From NCBI GenBank assembly GCA_947444305.1, contig CANEZP010000006.1, forward strand, positions 124,001 to 188,000: DNA of 64,000 nt, written 5' to 3'. The position numbers and the translations under genes are program-made. Of this stretch, positions 33,342-42,738 are shown piece by piece (position 1 is the first letter of the stretch; each line of letters begins with the position of its first letter). The notes beneath the pieces are model-generated. The model searched no databases, was not told where the DNA came from, and worked only from the letters and a program-made list of their open reading frames with translations. The stretch comes from Pseudobdellovibrionaceae bacterium. GTDB lineage: Bacteria > Bdellovibrionota > Bdellovibrionia > Bdellovibrionales > UBA1609.

Positions 33342-34799
33342 TTGAAGATTTTTATATTGATCGGGTTATTCCTATTTTGCGCTCAACCACAAGCGTTACA
33401 GGTGATCTCGGACAAACCAATCGATCCAAAAAATCTCGAACCCGGGTGTACACAGTATAACGCTCCGTCGTTTATGTTGCACAACGACCAGCTGTTCATC
33501 ATCGACGGTAAAAACAAATATGCGCCTTGCGATAATTCGAACATGGGTTACCGGATCCGCAAAGCGATGATGAGCCTGGGCAAGATGTTCGGATTCAATA
33601 GCCGGCACCAGTGGGGCCCACCGATCATCGGCAGTAATCCTTTTAAGTTCGTCACTGATCGTATCGAGTACTTAACGATTATTGACGAGACGGACAAACA
33701 TTGCGATTCGTTTACCAACGGCTATTTTATCGATTACACGGATGAAGGCGATAAGAAGAAACATCGCTCCGTAACGATCTGCCCGTCGGCAGCTTATCAC
33801 AGCGACGTACATTTAATGTCGTTGATGCTGCACGAAGCTCGGCACGCCGATATTAAAAAACATAAACCCTGCGCATTTGGCCCACTCGCTATGGCCAAAG
33901 AAGCCAAACAAGCTTGCGACGGAAGTTTAGAAGAAGGCGGCGCTTACGGTGTATCGACCGAATTTTATCTAGCCGCCGCAAGAGAAAGTTCGCTCACGCC
34001 GGCACAAAGACAAACTGCCCGCTCAAGCGGAATTCAAATGCTAATTAGCCGCTTTAATCAATTACCGAAAGGTTTGAATTTCGCGAGCGTCCTTTTCCCC
34101 CTGGCGGGCGGCGCCTTCGTTTTCGATGGTCAAAAAGAAATCAAAATCATCAGTAAAATTCCCGCCGACTATCAGCTCATGCTGCGTCCTGAAAATCCGG
34201 TAATGGTTCAGAAGCAAACAGGCAAAACGATTAGTTACGGCTACGCGCCGGGTAAGATCGAAGAGTCGGTCGATCAAGTTCTTATTCAAGCTGATAAAAG
34301 CTTAAGAATAACTTTCGTCGACCAAGCAGATTTTGGTGACATGAGTTGCTATCTCTACGCCCACAAAATTGCCTGTTGGAATACGGCCCGGGACAAGAAT
34401 GCGGTTTGGAATTTTAAAGACCGTACGGCTAAGCGTTTCATGATTCTGGATCAAAAATTATTAGGGGAAAAAGATAAGACGGGTAAAGTTGCCTTCCTTG
34501 TCGAAACGGGCGGTTACACGACGGTTCTTCCCGCTACCTTTGAAGAAATGGAAAAGAAGGGACCATTCGAGGTCAGCGATAACAATGCGAAAGGGATTGC
34601 GGCCTCCCTTCGTGACTCGATCACCTTCACCAAAGAATCCGGGTTTCCCTACCAAAACCTCGCGATCAGCGTCCGGGGGCTATCGCTGTTCTATGATGAC
34701 TGGAACGGCAATACAGGTAAGGTGCCAAATATAAAACAACTTCCGCTTAGCCGTATCATCGGTCCGACCGTTTGGTCAGACTTGATCGAGAAGCTGTAA
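33342..34799 (+). CDS. B2: secreted zincin-like protein, paralogue of B1, 485 aa
   Basis: TTG start with AGGAG 6 bases upstream. The signal peptide is KIFILIGLFLFCAQPQALQ. The HEARH motif lies at residues 164-168 (SLMLHEARHADI), and GAYGVSTEFYLAAA follows 37 residues on. Alignment with B1 is close throughout: PCDNSNMGYRIRKAMMSLGKMFGFNSR, GLNFASVLFPLAGGAFVFDG, DMSCYLYAHKIACWN and the terminal IIGPTVWSDLIEKL. Its codon use is more AT-rich than B1, so the pair may have diverged or been acquired rather than arising recently. It ends 3 bases before A2. Confidence 0.75.
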   Translation: MKIFILIGLFLFCAQPQALQVISDKPIDPKNLEPGCTQYNAPSFMLHNDQLFIIDGKNKYAPCDNSNMGYRIRKAMMSLGKMFGFNSRHQWGPPIIGSNPFKFVTDRIEYLTIIDETDKHCDSFTNGYFIDYTDEGDKKKHRSVTICPSAAYHSDVHLMSLMLHEARHADIKKHKPCAFGPLAMAKEAKQACDGSLEEGGAYGVSTEFYLAAARESSLTPAQRQTARSSGIQMLISRFNQLPKGLNFASVLFPLAGGAFVFDGQKEIKIISKIPADYQLMLRPENPVMVQKQTGKTISYGYAPGKIEESVDQVLIQADKSLRITFVDQADFGDMSCYLYAHKIACWNTARDKNAVWNFKDRTAKRFMILDQKLLGEKDKTGKVAFLVETGGYTTVLPATFEEMEKKGPFEVSDNNAKGIAASLRDSITFTKESGFPYQNLAISVRGLSLFYDDWNGNTGKVPNIKQLPLSRIIGPTVWSDLIEKL

Positions 34800-34802
34800 C
34801 CG

Positions 34803-35384
34803 ATGAAGTTGCGTATTGGTTTTATAGTTATAGGTTTACTTGTTCTTGCCGGCCTTGCCAGGTTGTCGAAACCGACAGCGAAAGCAAGCTTCAGACCCAC
34901 CGCCCATCATCAAGGTGTGCCGGGCAAGCCCGTTCCCTCGCCGGAGCTTCCCATAGTCAAAACAAACACGGTCGTACGAAAGTCCGGCACCGAAAATGTT
35001 CTTATTGCGGAGAATCCTTCATCCTTGGCGCAGCAAGCTCTCGCCGCCGAGTCCACGCACGAAGAACGCTGGCGGTCGGTATTCGCCCTAACCGAACAGC
35101 GTCCGGCAAACGTAGACGAGATTCGCCGCGTGGCCGCCGCGGCCTACGATCCGTCGGTGAAAGGCGCCGACTTCGAAATCCGCGTTCGGTTACACGCGCT
35201 CGAAGCGCTTGATCGCTTGGGCTCCGAAGGCAGCGAAGTGGAGCATGCCATCGTCGACGTCGCCAATGCCGGGCAAGACGACAATTTAAAGATGTTTGCG
35301 ATGATCGCGCTCGCCGGCATCGAGCAAGGCCGCCCCGGAAAATTGAACCGCTTTTTAAACCAATTGATAGATCAGGAAAAATAA
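34803..35384 (+). CDS. A2: membrane-anchored ALEALD-motif protein, paralogue of A1, 193 aa
   Basis: N-terminal helix IGFIVIGLLVLAGLARL, then a linker and a helical C-terminal domain. It shares with A1 the segments FEIRVRLHALEALDRLGSEG, MFAMIALAGIEQGRPGKLNRFLNQL and the general spacing. A1 and A2 therefore form a family: a single-pass anchor with a periplasmic HEAT-like module. A2 is placed between B2 and B3, so each A gene neighbours a B gene. Probably each A partners a B, for example as an inhibitor, chaperone or docking factor. Confidence 0.72.
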   Translation: MKLRIGFIVIGLLVLAGLARLSKPTAKASFRPTAHHQGVPGKPVPSPELPIVKTNTVVRKSGTENVLIAENPSSLAQQALAAESTHEERWRSVFALTEQRPANVDEIRRVAAAAYDPSVKGADFEIRVRLHALEALDRLGSEGSEVEHAIVDVANAGQDDNLKMFAMIALAGIEQGRPGKLNRFLNQLIDQEK

Positions 35385-35386
35385 CG

Positions 35387-36880
35387 ATGACTAAGTTTAC
35401 TCGTCCTTTCTTAATATTCAGCGTTCTCGCCTTTGCCTTCCCGGTGATGGTGCAAGCTCAACAAATTGATCCGAAAAACATAGATAAGGAGTGCCCCGGC
35501 GCCGCGCGGATTTCGGGAGAATTCGATTCCGTCATGCGTTTCTACGATAAAAAGGGCGTCTACATCCCGTGCGATAAGACAAATTTAAACTATCGCGTGC
35601 GCAAAGCTTTTTATCAGATCAAAAATCCGGGCGGCATTCATTTCGCCAGTACACGGTTTAACTTTAAGATGGTCGGCATGGACGCTTGGCGATTCGTAAA
35701 TAAAAAATCGCAGCACGTATTTATCGGTGGCGATCCTAAGAAGAGTGAAGTCATGGTGCCCGGTTTTGCCGGATTCGTTGAAGGTAATGATTCGAAGAAA
35801 AAACACAACGTAATGAGCATCGGAACCGAAGCCATATATTCAACGGATTTAGAGCTCCGGGCTACCATTATTCACCTGGCCGCTCACTACGCAGAAGAAA
35901 CATTCAGCCATAAAAAATGCCTACGCGGTCCCTTCGCACTTTTGCCCGACGGCGAAGAAAAAGCATGCGATGTCGAATGGTGGAACGGCGCCTTCGTCGC
36001 CGAAGCCGAGTATTTTGTGAGCCAAGCCGGTGCTTCAAATCTTCCCGCGGAAACCCGCGCCGAGGCGCGAGCCGCCGCGATTGAGCGTTTAACTTATCAC
36101 CTCAATCGCCTCCCGGGATTTTTAAAGCCAGGCGCGGTCCTCTACCCGGCGCAAGGCGGGGTCCTTTTCTTCGACGGTGAAAATATTACACCCATGATCG
36201 CGAGGCTTCCGCCCGGTTTTGAGGTAGCCAACCGTGAGGATCGCATTACTTTGGTAGATCAAAAGAAACGCCAGGTAATGGATTACGACTTCAAGGGCGG
36301 CTTTACGAATCGAAAGGATCTTTCAGAACTGGTGAAGAGCGGCGCGAAAGAAGTTTATCGCGACATCGCGGACATAGGCGATATGACCTGTGTTCTTTTC
36401 AGTTCAAAAATTCTTTGCCAAAGCAAATTTAGAGAAAAAGAAGTCGCAACGTTAACGCTCGCACCTGGTCTGAAGAAGTTCGCATGGGTCCGCGAGAAAG
36501 CTAGTCTAGAGCCTAATGAGGAACGCCACGAACTGCTCGTCCACGTCATTAAGGAAGATGGTAGCGCGCTACGTATGGCCAACACTTTCCAAGATTTCAA
36601 GGCGGCGGAAAGATTAACCGCAGCGCCGTTCGTTCCGCCTTCTATCCCGAACGAAGTGGAGCGCATCTTTCTGCCGAAGTGGTCCGATATGGAACATGAC
36701 GTCGTCGCGCTTGATAAATCCGGTCGGATCTTTTCAAGCAAAATTCGCGAAACCACCGATACGGTTTGGGCGAACAGCATCAGCACGAACATTATGGTAG
36801 AAACACCGGAGCTCAAAGGACAGAAGTTTCGCAAGATTTCGGGCCCGATGATTTGGTCGAAGCTTCTCGAGGAAATTTAA
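35387..36880 (+). CDS. B3: secreted B-family protein with degenerate zincin motif, 497 aa
   Basis: Two bases after the A2 stop. The signal peptide is PFLIFSVLAFAFPVMVQAQ, followed by IDPKNIDKEC. At the position of HEARH it reads HLAAH (residues 163-167), so both His survive but the catalytic Glu is replaced. The later Glu is kept in GAFVAEAEYFVSQ. The B-family tail is present as ISGPMIWSKLLEEI, and four or more Cys are conserved (KEC, PCDK, KKC, KAC, DMTC). Two N-terminal Cys of B1/B2 are missing. It is likely a catalytically dead paralogue that binds or regulates, or a divergent metal-binding protein. Confidence 0.72.
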   Translation: MTKFTRPFLIFSVLAFAFPVMVQAQQIDPKNIDKECPGAARISGEFDSVMRFYDKKGVYIPCDKTNLNYRVRKAFYQIKNPGGIHFASTRFNFKMVGMDAWRFVNKKSQHVFIGGDPKKSEVMVPGFAGFVEGNDSKKKHNVMSIGTEAIYSTDLELRATIIHLAAHYAEETFSHKKCLRGPFALLPDGEEKACDVEWWNGAFVAEAEYFVSQAGASNLPAETRAEARAAAIERLTYHLNRLPGFLKPGAVLYPAQGGVLFFDGENITPMIARLPPGFEVANREDRITLVDQKKRQVMDYDFKGGFTNRKDLSELVKSGAKEVYRDIADIGDMTCVLFSSKILCQSKFREKEVATLTLAPGLKKFAWVREKASLEPNEERHELLVHVIKEDGSALRMANTFQDFKAAERLTAAPFVPPSIPNEVERIFLPKWSDMEHDVVALDKSGRIFSSKIRETTDTVWANSISTNIMVETPELKGQKFRKISGPMIWSKLLEEI

Positions 36881-37242
36881 TTCTCACGACAAAACTCAGA
36901 CCGCACTCGCTACAGCAGCGCGGTCCTGGCCTTCGCGGCCGTAAAGTTTTCGCTAAACCATTCGCTTTATCCGTAAGATCGCTTTTCTTACAAACCTTTC
37001 CTCCCCCGACCGACGGCACCGCCCTTGCTCAATAGCTTGCGAGCGAATGATTCTTTCATAAGTAGATTTGCCTAAAAAACGAAAATGCAGACATGCGCGC
37101 GAATACATTTGATATGAAGCAGAATGGGCACGCCGCTAGCCGTTCGGCTACGAAGAATATTCCATGGAAGTGGACCAAGATTTTGGACCGTGAGAGCTCG
37201 CCTGGAAATCCTAGAGTCGCAAAAATCAAGAAGAGGTAGGAA
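36881..37242. other. Intergenic region downstream of the A-B operon
   Basis: No known RNA gene is visible. TAGCC-GTTC-GGCTA (about 37136-37149) forms a small stem. A basic 48-residue frame at 37093-37239 is listed separately. No clear terminator for the A-B operon is seen. Confidence 0.4.
37093..37239 (+). CDS. Possible small basic ORF, 48 aa
   Basis: ATG at 37093 to TAG at 37237, too short for the ORF track. The product contains ATKNIPWKWTKILDRESSP and a basic tail AKIKKR. It ends 3 bases before the 37243 start, whose SD (AGAGGTAGG) lies in its last codons. Its own SD is not evident. It may be a leader peptide or a chance frame; low confidence. Confidence 0.3.
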   Translation: MRANTFDMKQNGHAASRSATKNIPWKWTKILDRESSPGNPRVAKIKKR

Positions 37243-37998
37243 ATGTTTGAAGTCGAATTTTATAACGGCACCGAATTTGGTATGATGTCCCCCACTCACG
37301 CGGCCGTTCGCGTGAAAGGTTTGGACTGGCGTCCAACACGGCTCGCAAAAAACTATTTTGCCGAAGACGTCTCGCTGGTGACGGGCGATTGCAAAATTGT
37401 TCTCGCGACCTACGGCATGATCGCCGGTCTAAATCGCTTAGGCTTTGCGATATGCGTGTTTGATCCGCGTTCCAATAAAATGTTCGTTTCACAACTTAAA
37501 GCCGGCACGCCGAAGAAAATTTTATCTTTCGATGGCCACGTTGCCCGGGTTCAACTCGAAGCTTCCCAAGAAGGGGGCACTCCTTCTCAATGTGAAGTGA
37601 CCGTCGACACCGAACAAGATCCCTGGGACGGCATTCATCGCAATCAGGTTGAGTTCACCCTGCCTTTTCAACTGAAAGATCAACGACCGATGACCGTGTC
37701 CGCGGTGCGCTTCAATCACTGCGATTGGCGCCCTATCGAGCTGGCCGGAGTTTTGTTCTGCGACAACCTGAATGTCTACGATGGGCCCGACCGCGTGGCC
37801 TTGGCGGAGTACGTGCCAACGGGAGACACGGAAGCCTCGGTGGTCACGGTCGTCGACTTTGCGGCTAAAAAAGTTCTACGTTCCGCAAAAATCCTAGGCT
37901 GGCCGTACTACATCAAGTTCTTGGCGCCGAATGAAGTTTCGATCAGCTACTCGACGCCCGAAGGCGCCGTTTCGGGCGAGGTTCACCGGCTTAAATAA
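37243..37998 (+). CDS. Hypothetical protein, 251 aa
   Basis: Soluble and beta-rich, apparently a two-lobed repeat: VKGLDWRPTRLAKNYFAEDVSLV and VRFNHCDWRPIELAGVLFCDNLNVYD both contain a DWRP strand. No signal peptide. The 3' end runs directly into an intrinsic terminator. Family not recognised. Confidence 0.6.
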   Translation: MFEVEFYNGTEFGMMSPTHAAVRVKGLDWRPTRLAKNYFAEDVSLVTGDCKIVLATYGMIAGLNRLGFAICVFDPRSNKMFVSQLKAGTPKKILSFDGHVARVQLEASQEGGTPSQCEVTVDTEQDPWDGIHRNQVEFTLPFQLKDQRPMTVSAVRFNHCDWRPIELAGVLFCDNLNVYDGPDRVALAEYVPTGDTEASVVTVVDFAAKKVLRSAKILGWPYYIKFLAPNEVSISYSTPEGAVSGEVHRLK

Positions 37999-38027
37999 AT
38001 AAAGACCACGATCGTGGCCTTTATTTT
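37998..38027. terminator. Intrinsic terminator, bidirectional
   Basis: AATAAAG-A-CCACGATCGTGG-C-CTTTATT forms a strong stem with A-rich and T-rich flanks on each side, suited to both the 37243 gene and the converging RND gene. It begins at the stop codon of the 37243 gene. Confidence 0.85.
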
Positions 38028-38045
38028 CACTCTCTAATTTTAAAA

Positions 38046-41000
38046 CTAAACGTCCATGACCTTCGCGAGCTTTTCTTCTTGAACGTGCGGGACGACTTTT
38101 AGTTCGACCTTTTTGTTGGTCGTCACTTTGCCGCCGATACGGTTCGCCCATACGCGGAAGCGGTCGACGTAGGTGAAGATCGCCGGAATCACGATCAAAG
38201 TCAGAATAGTCGACAAGATCAAACCACCGATGATCGCCACGCCCATCGCCGTTCTTGATTTCGATGCGGGATTCAAACCGATTGCGACCGGCAACGTGCC
38301 CGCGATCAAAGCGAATGACGTCATAAGAATCGGGCGCAGACGGGTTTTGCCGGCCAAGATCAACGCTTCGGCCCGCGATAGACCTTCCGCCATCTTTTGA
38401 TTGGTGTAATCCACCAGCAAGATCCCGTTCTTACCCGCGACCCCGATCAGCATGAAAAATCCGAACACCGCGAAGAGAGAGATAACTTCGTTCGTGACGT
38501 AAAGGCCCACGAAAGCGCCGCTCAACGCGAGAGGTAAGGAAACCATGATCGTCACCGGCGTGATGAAGGATTCGTAGAGCGAAGCGAGGATCAAGTAGAT
38601 GAACATGATCGCGAAGCCTAAAGCCAAGAATACCGAACCCGTCAGCTCCTGCATGTTCTCGGCTTCACCACCGAAGGTGTAGCGCGTACCCGAGGGCAGC
38701 TTGTACTCGCCCTCGGCGAGCATCTTCTGAACGTCGGTGATCACGTCGCTTAGTCCCACGCCCGGTGCCGTTCCCGCGGTGATTTGGATGTAACGGCCAC
38801 GATCCATACGTTCGATCGATGAGGGACCCGAGCTCAAGTCACCGCCCGCAACATCGGACAAACGCACCAGCTTACGGTTTAAGTTCGGAACGTAAACTTC
38901 GTTGAAGGTCTTGCGCAAGTTACGTTGATCTTCGACCAAGCGAACACGAATGTCGTATTCACGGCCGCGTTCACGGAACTTTGCCGGGGTTAAGCCTTCA
39001 ACCTGGGCGCGTAATTCTTGGCCCATGGTTTTCGTGTTGATCCCGTAAGCTTTGGCCGCACCGTCTTTCAGGTGAACTTGCATTTCGGGTTTACCGCGGC
39101 GGTAGTTCGTATCCACGTCTTTCAACCGTGCGTCTTTTTTCAACGCTTCGTAAAGGCGCATACCGGTCGCTTCAAGCTCGGTAGGATCGGCCGAGATGAT
39201 GTTCAACATGAAAGGCTGTTGGCCCATCCCGCCCGATGCATCGTACTTCTTAACGACGATAACGGCTTGATCTTTGAAAGGTGCCAATTGATCACGCAGC
39301 AAATCGCGGAACTTCTCGGTCGTCGTGCCGCGTTTTTTACCGTCTAGTAAGCGCACGTAAAATTCGGCCTTGTTGGCTTCGCCGTTGCGGCTACCCACGA
39401 TCAAAGTTTCGTAATTAACCGTCTTGTTCGCGCGGATCACCTTCGTAACGTTTTCGGCCAGTTTGTTCGTGCCGTCGAGCGAGGTACCCGGGGGCAATTC
39501 CATCGTGACCGAAATTTCGCCGCTGTCGTCATCGCTGATAAACGTACCGGGAACTTTGGTGACCGTGTAAACGCTGATCAAAAAAACCATAAGCGTCGCG
39601 CCGATCGTCGTTAACGGATACTTAAGGGTTACGCGCAGGAATTTTTCGTACATGTTTTCGAGGCCGGTTTGCAAACGGTCAAACGCACGCAACAGGTAAC
39701 CGACCGTGTTGTCGTAGATTGGATTGGTTTTAGCCGCGTGACCGCCGCCGTGGCCTGAACCACCGAAGTAGGCCGTTAACATCGGGATGAGCGTCATCGC
39801 CACGAACCACGAGATCGCCATTGAGAAGACGACCGTGAAACCAAACTGTTTTAAGAACTGACCGATCGTGCCCGACATCATACCGACGGGTAAAAACACG
39901 GCCATGACCACGAGGGTAATCGCCAAGACGGCGACTTGGATCTCGGTCGTCCCGCGCTCGGCCGCGACTTCAGAATCTTCGCCTAGCTCGATGCGACGGA
40001 AGATGTTCTCGACAACCACGATCGCGTCATCGATCAAGAGGCCCACCGCTAACGTCAATGCGAGCATCGAAACGATGTTGATCGAAAAGCCGGCAAGTTT
40101 CATAAGCAAGAACGCGCCGATCAAAGAAATCGGGATGGAGAAGGCCGTAATGATCGTCGTACGTAGACTGCCCAAAAAGAAGAAAACGGTTAAAATCGTG
40201 AGCACGATCCCGATGATGATCGTCTCGTAAACGTCGTAAAGGTTATCGCGAATCTTCTGTGAAGCGTCGATGACTACTTTTACTTTAGGTGCGTCGGGCA
40301 TCTTTTCGATTTCGGGACGGGCATTTTCGAGCTGAGCTAAGATGTCGTCCACGACCTTTACCGTGTTCGATCCCGACTGGCGGTAAACCTGTAGGAAGAT
40401 CGCTTTATCATCGCCGGCGAAGGCGCGGGATTTTTCGTCTTCAAGCGTATCTTTGACGAGTCCGAGGTCGGCTACCCGCGTGGGTACTTCGTTACCGAAT
40501 AAGTTAACGACCGTGTCTTGAACTTCCGTAACGTTTTTGAATTCACCTAGTCCGCGGAACACGAGCTCTTGCCCGCCTTGATTAACCTTACCGCTCGGGA
40601 TATTTTCACCCATCGCGCCGACTTGACCGGCGACCTGGCTTACCGAGATTTCGCGTTGACGCAATTTTTTGCGGTCGAGCAACACGTGGATCTCACGCTT
40701 ACGGCCGCCCAGCAATTCGATCGCGCCCACGTTATTCACTTGCTCTAACCGCGGCTTCAAAACTTGATCGGCCAAATCGTAAAGCGCGGCGTCCCCCATC
40801 GTTGCGCTACTCAGCGACAACATGAGTACGGGCGTGTCCGACGGATCGAATTTGCGAATGACCGAATCGTCCACTTCTTCGGGCAGTTTGGCTTTTGCGA
40901 TGTTCACTTTATCGCGCACCTGTTGCTCGGCGTATTTCGGATCGACGGAGCTGACGAATTCGATCGTCACTTGGCTCAAACCTTCGATGCTTTTCGAAGT

Positions 41001-41240
41001 CATGCGCTTGATGCCTGCGATGGTGCTCAGTTCGTCCTCGATCGGACGACTGACTAGTGTTTCGATTTCTGCGGGACCGGCACCGCGGTAAACCGTTTGC
41101 ACGTTAATGACGGGCAATGAAACGTCGGGAAAAAGATCGACGCTCATGAACTGAAACGACGTCCATCCGACGACCACCAACGCGATGGTAATGCAAGTCA
41201 TGAAGATCGGCCGGCTGATGGAGAGTTTTGGTAAGCTCAT
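38046..41240 (-). CDS. RND efflux transporter (AcrB/HAE1 type)
   Basis: 1064 residues, typical for the family. It opens LSISRPIFMTCITIALVVVG (TM1) and contains the conserved TM4 proton-relay sequence VGLLIDDAIVVVENIFRRIE. Further signatures include FFLGSLRTTIITAFSIPISLIGAF, FVGLYVTNEVISLFAVFGFFMLIGVAGKNGILLVDY and AGKTRLRPILMTSFALI. Large periplasmic loops separate the two halves. It starts one base after the stop of the TolC-like gene, so the two are co-translated. No periplasmic adaptor (MFP) gene is adjacent. Likely drug or metabolite export across both membranes. Confidence 0.95.
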   Translation of the reverse strand: MSLPKLSISRPIFMTCITIALVVVGWTSFQFMSVDLFPDVSLPVINVQTVYRGAGPAEIETLVSRPIEDELSTIAGIKRMTSKSIEGLSQVTIEFVSSVDPKYAEQQVRDKVNIAKAKLPEEVDDSVIRKFDPSDTPVLMLSLSSATMGDAALYDLADQVLKPRLEQVNNVGAIELLGGRKREIHVLLDRKKLRQREISVSQVAGQVGAMGENIPSGKVNQGGQELVFRGLGEFKNVTEVQDTVVNLFGNEVPTRVADLGLVKDTLEDEKSRAFAGDDKAIFLQVYRQSGSNTVKVVDDILAQLENARPEIEKMPDAPKVKVVIDASQKIRDNLYDVYETIIIGIVLTILTVFFFLGSLRTTIITAFSIPISLIGAFLLMKLAGFSINIVSMLALTLAVGLLIDDAIVVVENIFRRIELGEDSEVAAERGTTEIQVAVLAITLVVMAVFLPVGMMSGTIGQFLKQFGFTVVFSMAISWFVAMTLIPMLTAYFGGSGHGGGHAAKTNPIYDNTVGYLLRAFDRLQTGLENMYEKFLRVTLKYPLTTIGATLMVFLISVYTVTKVPGTFISDDDSGEISVTMELPPGTSLDGTNKLAENVTKVIRANKTVNYETLIVGSRNGEANKAEFYVRLLDGKKRGTTTEKFRDLLRDQLAPFKDQAVIVVKKYDASGGMGQQPFMLNIISADPTELEATGMRLYEALKKDARLKDVDTNYRRGKPEMQVHLKDGAAKAYGINTKTMGQELRAQVEGLTPAKFRERGREYDIRVRLVEDQRNLRKTFNEVYVPNLNRKLVRLSDVAGGDLSSGPSSIERMDRGRYIQITAGTAPGVGLSDVITDVQKMLAEGEYKLPSGTRYTFGGEAENMQELTGSVFLALGFAIMFIYLILASLYESFITPVTIMVSLPLALSGAFVGLYVTNEVISLFAVFGFFMLIGVAGKNGILLVDYTNQKMAEGLSRAEALILAGKTRLRPILMTSFALIAGTLPVAIGLNPASKSRTAMGVAIIGGLILSTILTLIVIPAIFTYVDRFRVWANRIGGKVTTNKKVELKVVPHVQEEKLAKVMDV

Positions 41241-41241
41241 C

Positions 41242-42708
41242 TTAATTTCCTTTTCCTTGGTCGCTGATTGCCGCTTGGTAATATTGAATTTGTGTTTTTA
41301 ATGAAAGCAGACCGGCCGCCGATTTTAATCTGGCCAGTGCCGCCTGCGAGTAATCTTGTTCGAATAATAAAACTTGATAAGTAGTGGTCCGGCCTTGGCG
41401 CAGACGCACGCGCTCGGCTTCAAGTTTTGCTTTCTGTGCGCTTTCTATCCGAGTTAATAGTCTCAAGTTATTGCGTAAATCGGTCAAATTTGAAGTGAGT
41501 TCCGTCCAGTCCTGTTCTTGCGAGTAGCGCGCGTTTTCGCGATTGAACTCGGCCGCGCGAAGGTTTTTTTGCGCACCCGCTTTTGCATCGGCTAAAGCAG
41601 AAAAGTTGAGCGGAACATTCAAACGTAGCCCGACAAAACTTGAATCGGTACGCGTATAACCCGTGCGGCTCAACGCTTCGGCGTAGTCTTTGTCGCGTCC
41701 GTTAAGCGCGTAGGATCCGTACACATCTAAGGTCGGGCGATTTCTTTGCGTAGCTAATTCCGCGGCGGCTTTCGCGGCACTCACTTGCGCAACGGTGCCG
41801 AGGACGTCGGGCCGATCACCGGGACGAACAGCGGGGATCTCAATGTTTTCCAAAGCCGAGTACTCGACCGGCTGAAGAGCCAGTATCGGCACTTCGGCCG
41901 CTCGATTCAGGAATCTGTTCGCCGCACGTAATGCTTCACGCTGCTCGTTCTTCGCAACTTGTAGTTCAAGCGTCCGCGCTTCAACCAACGCTTTGGCTTG
42001 CACAACGTCGGAATCTTCGCCGAGGTTCATTTTTTCTTTGCGGCTGACGTAACTCAAAATGTTATTTGCGGCCGCGGCGGCCTCTTCTTGGATCCGAACG
42101 ACATCGGCCCAGGCCGAGAGTTTCCAATACGCGCCCTCCGCCCGCGCGATCGTTTCTAAGCGCTGCGCTTCGTTTTGGTAGAAGCCGGCGTTGGCTTGTT
42201 GTCTTGTTACTTCTTGGCTCGCACGTGCCGAGGATCCGAAACCGCCGCCCCAAACGGGAAGGGTCAGTTCGATCTTTGGTGTTTGATCCCAATAATTAGG
42301 CGTCGGGATAAAAAGAGAATTCGCGTTTACAAATTCGGTATTGGCCGAACCGTAGGACAGTTTGCTTTCTAACCCGAAGCTGAATTGTTGGCTCAAACCC
42401 AAGGAGTAAGATTGCGATTCGATCCGGTCGGAAGTTCGGGGCGCGGTCTCTTTCCCGTCGTGGCCTACCCGTCCTTCGGCGAAGAACTTGGGCGTAAAAA
42501 CGAGATCGGCCTCGCGCGAGAGCAGCTTCGCGCCCACGGCCGCCTCATCGCTCGCCTTGTAGGCGGCGCTACCGGTCTTCACCGCCTCTATATATTCTTG
42601 CAGCGATAACGCCTGCGCCGGGGCCGCTAAGAACATAGCCACGATAGCGAAGGCCATGGTTAAGGCTTCTTTCAGCTGGGTTGAAGATGCGTTTTTCGGG
42701 GAGGTCAT
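41242..42708 (-). CDS. TolC-family outer-membrane efflux protein
   Basis: A signal-like helix (AFAIVAMFLAAPAQA) is followed by the duplicated coiled-coil and barrel pattern of OMF proteins: LSLQEYIEAVKTGSAAYKASDEA, LGLSQQFSFGLESKLSYG, the helix ENARYSQEQDWTELTSNLTDLRNNLRLLTRIESAQKAK and ERVRLRQGRTTTYQVLLFEQDY. The length of 488 is normal. First gene of the efflux operon, with TetR-type palindromes upstream. Confidence 0.9.
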   Translation of the reverse strand: MTSPKNASSTQLKEALTMAFAIVAMFLAAPAQALSLQEYIEAVKTGSAAYKASDEAAVGAKLLSREADLVFTPKFFAEGRVGHDGKETAPRTSDRIESQSYSLGLSQQFSFGLESKLSYGSANTEFVNANSLFIPTPNYWDQTPKIELTLPVWGGGFGSSARASQEVTRQQANAGFYQNEAQRLETIARAEGAYWKLSAWADVVRIQEEAAAAANNILSYVSRKEKMNLGEDSDVVQAKALVEARTLELQVAKNEQREALRAANRFLNRAAEVPILALQPVEYSALENIEIPAVRPGDRPDVLGTVAQVSAAKAAAELATQRNRPTLDVYGSYALNGRDKDYAEALSRTGYTRTDSSFVGLRLNVPLNFSALADAKAGAQKNLRAAEFNRENARYSQEQDWTELTSNLTDLRNNLRLLTRIESAQKAKLEAERVRLRQGRTTTYQVLLFEQDYSQAALARLKSAAGLLSLKTQIQYYQAAISDQGKGN

Positions 42709-42738
42709 GTCTCAAAATCCTTCGTTAAACCGATTGTT

